In this document: one piece after another, positions 61,654 to 64,000 of the stretch
How positions within the stretch are numbered: position 1 is the stretch's first letter
How the letters are laid out: every line of letters begins with the position of its first letter
NCBI RefSeq assembly: GCF_000744655.1
Contig: NZ_JQMJ01000003.1
Location: 1,090,457-1,154,456 of the forward strand
Source of the DNA: Streptacidiphilus rugosus AM-16
GTDB lineage: Bacteria > Actinomycetota > Actinomycetes > Streptomycetales > Streptomycetaceae
DNA: 64,000 bases
Direction of reading: 5' to 3'
Translations under genes and position numbers: made by a program
Notes under the pieces: generated by a model
What the model saw: only the letters and a program-made list of their open reading frames with translations
The model's database searches: none
Told to the model about the DNA's origin: nothing

Positions 61654-62868
61654 GTGACTACGCCCGCCGCAGAAACCGAGTCCCTCCAGGCCGTCCTCGA
61701 CCGCGCCGCCGCCGGGGGACGCATCAGCGCCGAGGAGGCGCTGGAGCTGTACCGGCACGCGCCGCTGCACGCGCTCGGCGCTGCCGCCGACGCGGCGCGC
61801 CGTCGCCGTTACGCCGGGACCGAGCACATCGCGACGTACATCATCGAGCGGAACATCAACTACACGAACGTCTGCGTGACGGCGTGCAAGTTCTGCGCCT
61901 TTTACGCGGCGCCCAAGGACACCGAGAAGGGCTGGTCGCGCGACCTCGACGAGATCCTGCGCCGCTGCGCGGAGACGGTCGAGCTCGGCGGCACCCAGAT
62001 CATGTTCCAGGGCGGGCACCACCCGGACTACGGGGTCGAGTACTACGAGCGCGCCTTCTCGGCGATCAAGAAGGACTTCCCGCAGCTAGTGATCCACTCC
62101 CTCGGCGCGTCCGAGGTCGAGCACATGTCGCGGATCTCCGGCGTCAGCGCCGAGGAGGCGATCCGCCGGATCCACGCCGCCGGGCTCGACTCCTTCGCCG
62201 GTGCGGGGGCGGAGCTGCTGCCGGAGCGGCCGCGCAAGGTGATCGCCCCGCTCAAGGAGTCGGGCGAGCGCTGGCTGGAGATCATGGAGCTGGCGCACAA
62301 CCTGGGCGTCGAGTCGACCTCCACCATGCTGATGGGCACGGGCGAGACCAACGCCGAGCGGATCGAGCACCTGCGGATGATCCGCGACGTGCAGGACCGC
62401 ACGGGCGGCTTCCGTGCCTTCATCCCGTACACCTACCAGCCAGAGAACAACCACCTGAAGGGCCGGACGCAGGCGACGCTCTTCGAGTACCTGCGGCTGA
62501 TCGCGGTGGCGCGTCTCTTCCTCGACAACGTCGCCCACATCCAGGGCTCCTGGCTGACCGTCGGCAAGGAGATGGGGCAGCTGTCGCTGCACTACGGCGC
62601 GGACGACCTGGGCTCGGTCATGCTGGAGGAGAACGTCGTCTCCTCGGCGGGCGCGAAGCACCGCTCGAACCGGATGGAGCTGATCAACCTGATCCGCGCC
62701 GCCGGCCGCGTCCCCGCGCAGCGGGCGACCACCTACGAGCACCTGGTCGTCCACGACGACCCGGCCCATGACCCGGTGGATGACCACGTCTTCTCGCACA
62801 TCGCCTCGACGGCGATCGAGGGGGGCACGGCGCACCCGGAGCTGAAGCTGCTCAGCCCGACCAACTGA
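61654..62868 (+). CDS. mqnC: dehypoxanthine futalosine cyclase MqnC
   Basis: 404 residues from GTG 61654. Radical-SAM cluster motif VCVTACKFCAFYA (CxxxCxxC), GGTQIMFQGGHHPDYGVEYY and FIPYTYQPENNHLKG mark MqnC, which cyclises dehypoxanthine futalosine in menaquinone synthesis. Followed seven bases later by the imidazolonepropionase-like gene. Confidence 0.95.
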   Translation: MTTPAAETESLQAVLDRAAAGGRISAEEALELYRHAPLHALGAAADAARRRRYAGTEHIATYIIERNINYTNVCVTACKFCAFYAAPKDTEKGWSRDLDEILRRCAETVELGGTQIMFQGGHHPDYGVEYYERAFSAIKKDFPQLVIHSLGASEVEHMSRISGVSAEEAIRRIHAAGLDSFAGAGAELLPERPRKVIAPLKESGERWLEIMELAHNLGVESTSTMLMGTGETNAERIEHLRMIRDVQDRTGGFRAFIPYTYQPENNHLKGRTQATLFEYLRLIAVARLFLDNVAHIQGSWLTVGKEMGQLSLHYGADDLGSVMLEENVVSSAGAKHRSNRMELINLIRAAGRVPAQRATTYEHLVVHDDPAHDPVDDHVFSHIASTAIEGGTAHPELKLLSPTN

Positions 62869-62875
62869 CCCCTCG

Positions 62876-63337
62876 ATGCTCACCATTCACACCGGCGCCG
62901 GTACGGGCACGTCCACCGCTGTCGCCGTCGAGCGGGACCGGATCGTCGCCGTGGCGTCCGGTGACGCGGACGTCAGCGCGCTGCGCGCGGCCTACCCCGG
63001 CGCGCGTGTGCGCGAATGGCCGGGGGAGCTGCGGGCGGGGCTCCGGTGGGAGGGCGCACTGCCGGCCGCGCCCAGCCCGCGCGAGCGGGTGCACGCACTG
63101 CTGCTGCGCGGGGTGACCGCGCTGGCCGCCGACGCGCTGGACGACGATCCGGCGCTCGGACCGGCGGCGGCACGGGTCGGGCTGCCCTTCGGGTCCCCCG
63201 CCCCGCTCACCGTGGGCGCGCGGGCGGACTTCGCCGTCTTCCCGATGTCCTCGGAGGACCCGGATGCGGCCGTGGGCGCGGACGGCGTGTGCCTGGCCAC
63301 AGTCCTCGGGGGCCGTCTCGTGCACCGCCGCGCATGA
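62876..63337 (+). CDS. imidazolonepropionase-like (amidohydrolase-related) small protein
   Basis: 153 residues. Composite-domain fragments of an amidohydrolase: [19 protein letters not shown] (beta sandwich) and [27 protein letters not shown] at the C-terminus, but no metal-binding barrel. Proteins of this type are often encoded between mqnC and menG in streptomycetes. Role unknown; not expected to be catalytic as an imidazolonepropionase. Confidence 0.78.
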   Translation: MLTIHTGAGTGTSTAVAVERDRIVAVASGDADVSALRAAYPGARVREWPGELRAGLRWEGALPAAPSPRERVHALLLRGVTALAADALDDDPALGPAAARVGLPFGSPAPLTVGARADFAVFPMSSEDPDAAVGADGVCLATVLGGRLVHRRA

Positions 63338-63425
63338 CGCGAACGCACACCCGGGCAGCAGAAAAGCGGCAGCACGCCGAGGGGGCGCTGCCGAGCGCAG
63401 TGGAGAAGCAGAGGAGAATGACCGC

Positions 63426-64000
63426 GTGACCCGAGCCTCCCTGGACAAGCAGCCGCACGAGGTCGCCTCGATGTTCGACGACGTCGCGGCGAAGTACGAC
63501 CTCACCAACGACGTTCTCCTCGCTCGGCCAGGCCCGCCTGTGGCGGCGTGCCGTCGCGCGGGCCGTGGACGCCGGCCGGGGCAGCGGGTGCTGGACTGGC
63601 CGCCGGGACGGCGACGTCCTCGCTTCCGTTCGCCGAGGCCGGCGCGCGGGTCGTGCCGTGCGACTTCTCGCTCGGGATGCTGCGCGAGGGCAAGCGGCGT
63701 CACCCCGAACTCCCGCTGACGGCGGGCGACGCGACCCGGCTGCCCTTCGCCGACGACGTCTTCGACGCCGTCACCATCTCCTTCGGGCTGCGCAACGTGC
63801 AGGACACGGACGCCGCGCTGCGCGAGATGCTGCGCGTGACGAAGCCGGGCGGGCGCGTGGTGATCTGCGAGTTCAGCCACCCCACCTGGGCGCCGCTGCG
63901 CACCGTCTACAGCGAGTACCTGATGCGCGCGCTGCCGCCGGTGGCCACCGCGGTGAGCAGCAACCCGGACGCGTACGTGTACCTGGCCGACTCCATCCGG
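63426..64000 (+). CDS. menG: demethylmenaquinone methyltransferase MenG/UbiE, 3'-truncated by window edge, with indels
   Basis: GTG 63426 opens [30 protein letters not shown], but the frame then slips: one extra C near 63508-63513, one base missing near 63576 (before QRVLD) and one near 63598 (GACTGG for GACCTGG). After that the third frame continues coherently to the edge: [40 protein letters not shown] and [15 protein letters not shown]. The enzyme methylates demethylmenaquinone, the last step of menaquinone synthesis. Since it should be essential, sequence errors are more likely than true decay. Confidence 0.85.

Overview
The window is high-GC actinobacterial DNA. Gene order and content point to Streptomyces or a close relative such as Streptacidiphilus or Kitasatospora: hemL followed by a histidine phosphatase and a resA-ccdA-resB-ccsA cytochrome c maturation operon, a csp-mqnA pair, mqnC-menG of the futalosine menaquinone route, and many streptomycete families (DUF5994, DUF2530, DUF4190, class F sortase). 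No rRNA, tRNA or CRISPR array was recognised.

Layout. 1-4.86 kb: three DUF5994 paralogues, a pyrophosphatase, an SPFH/flotillin-like protein, and YegP-like and small membrane proteins. 4.86-22.36 kb: a mobile element of about 17.3 kb, bounded by a 147/143-bp direct repeat (4861-5007 and 22215-22357). The repeat covers the 3' end of the chromosomal gene at 22325-22816 and the last codons of a tyrosine integrase. The element carries int (20933-22258), two excisionase-like MerR/HTH genes, a DnaB N-domain protein, a DUF3631 ATPase, MobC and a MobA-type relaxase, but no visible TraB/FtsK pump or T4SS. It therefore looks like an integrative mobilisable element rather than a self-transmissible one.

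The element's cargo (5.2-13.4 kb) is two divergent blocks. Leftward is an XRE/TPR regulator, SAM methyltransferase, GNAT and DUF6308 operon with ATGA overlaps. Rightward are an HATPase, a 47-residue peptide gene with a strong ribosome site, a JmjC/ribosomal-oxygenase-like Fe(II)/2OG enzyme, an aldo/keto reductase (with an apparent frameshift), a phosphotransferase and a nucleotidyltransferase. The peptide plus oxygenase plus tailoring enzymes read like an uncharacterised RiPP-like (ribosomally made, modified peptide) pathway. It is the most interesting candidate system here.

22.3-38 kb is core chromosome: hemL, cytochrome c maturation, a sacsin/HSP90-like ATPase, a CtpE-like P-type ATPase, and DUF2530 with an AzgA/NCS2 purine permease. 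38-39.9 kb is a decay zone: a second 3' fragment of the purine permease differing only at synonymous sites, a pentapeptide-repeat relic and a split alpha/beta hydrolase. 40-53.5 kb is variable envelope and housekeeping: an HlyD-like adaptor, a cell-wall protein with a class F sortase, a 1417-residue secreted FN3/nucleoside-hydrolase protein with near-identical tandem modules, an acid phosphatase, and small enzymes. 53.6-64 kb: MarR-MFS pair, DUF222-HNH protein, GNAT, ThpR, another MFS, cold-shock protein, mqnA, mqnC, an imidazolonepropionase-like protein and menG. menG runs off the right edge and shows several small indels near its start; such indels could be sequence errors, which tempers the other frameshift calls.
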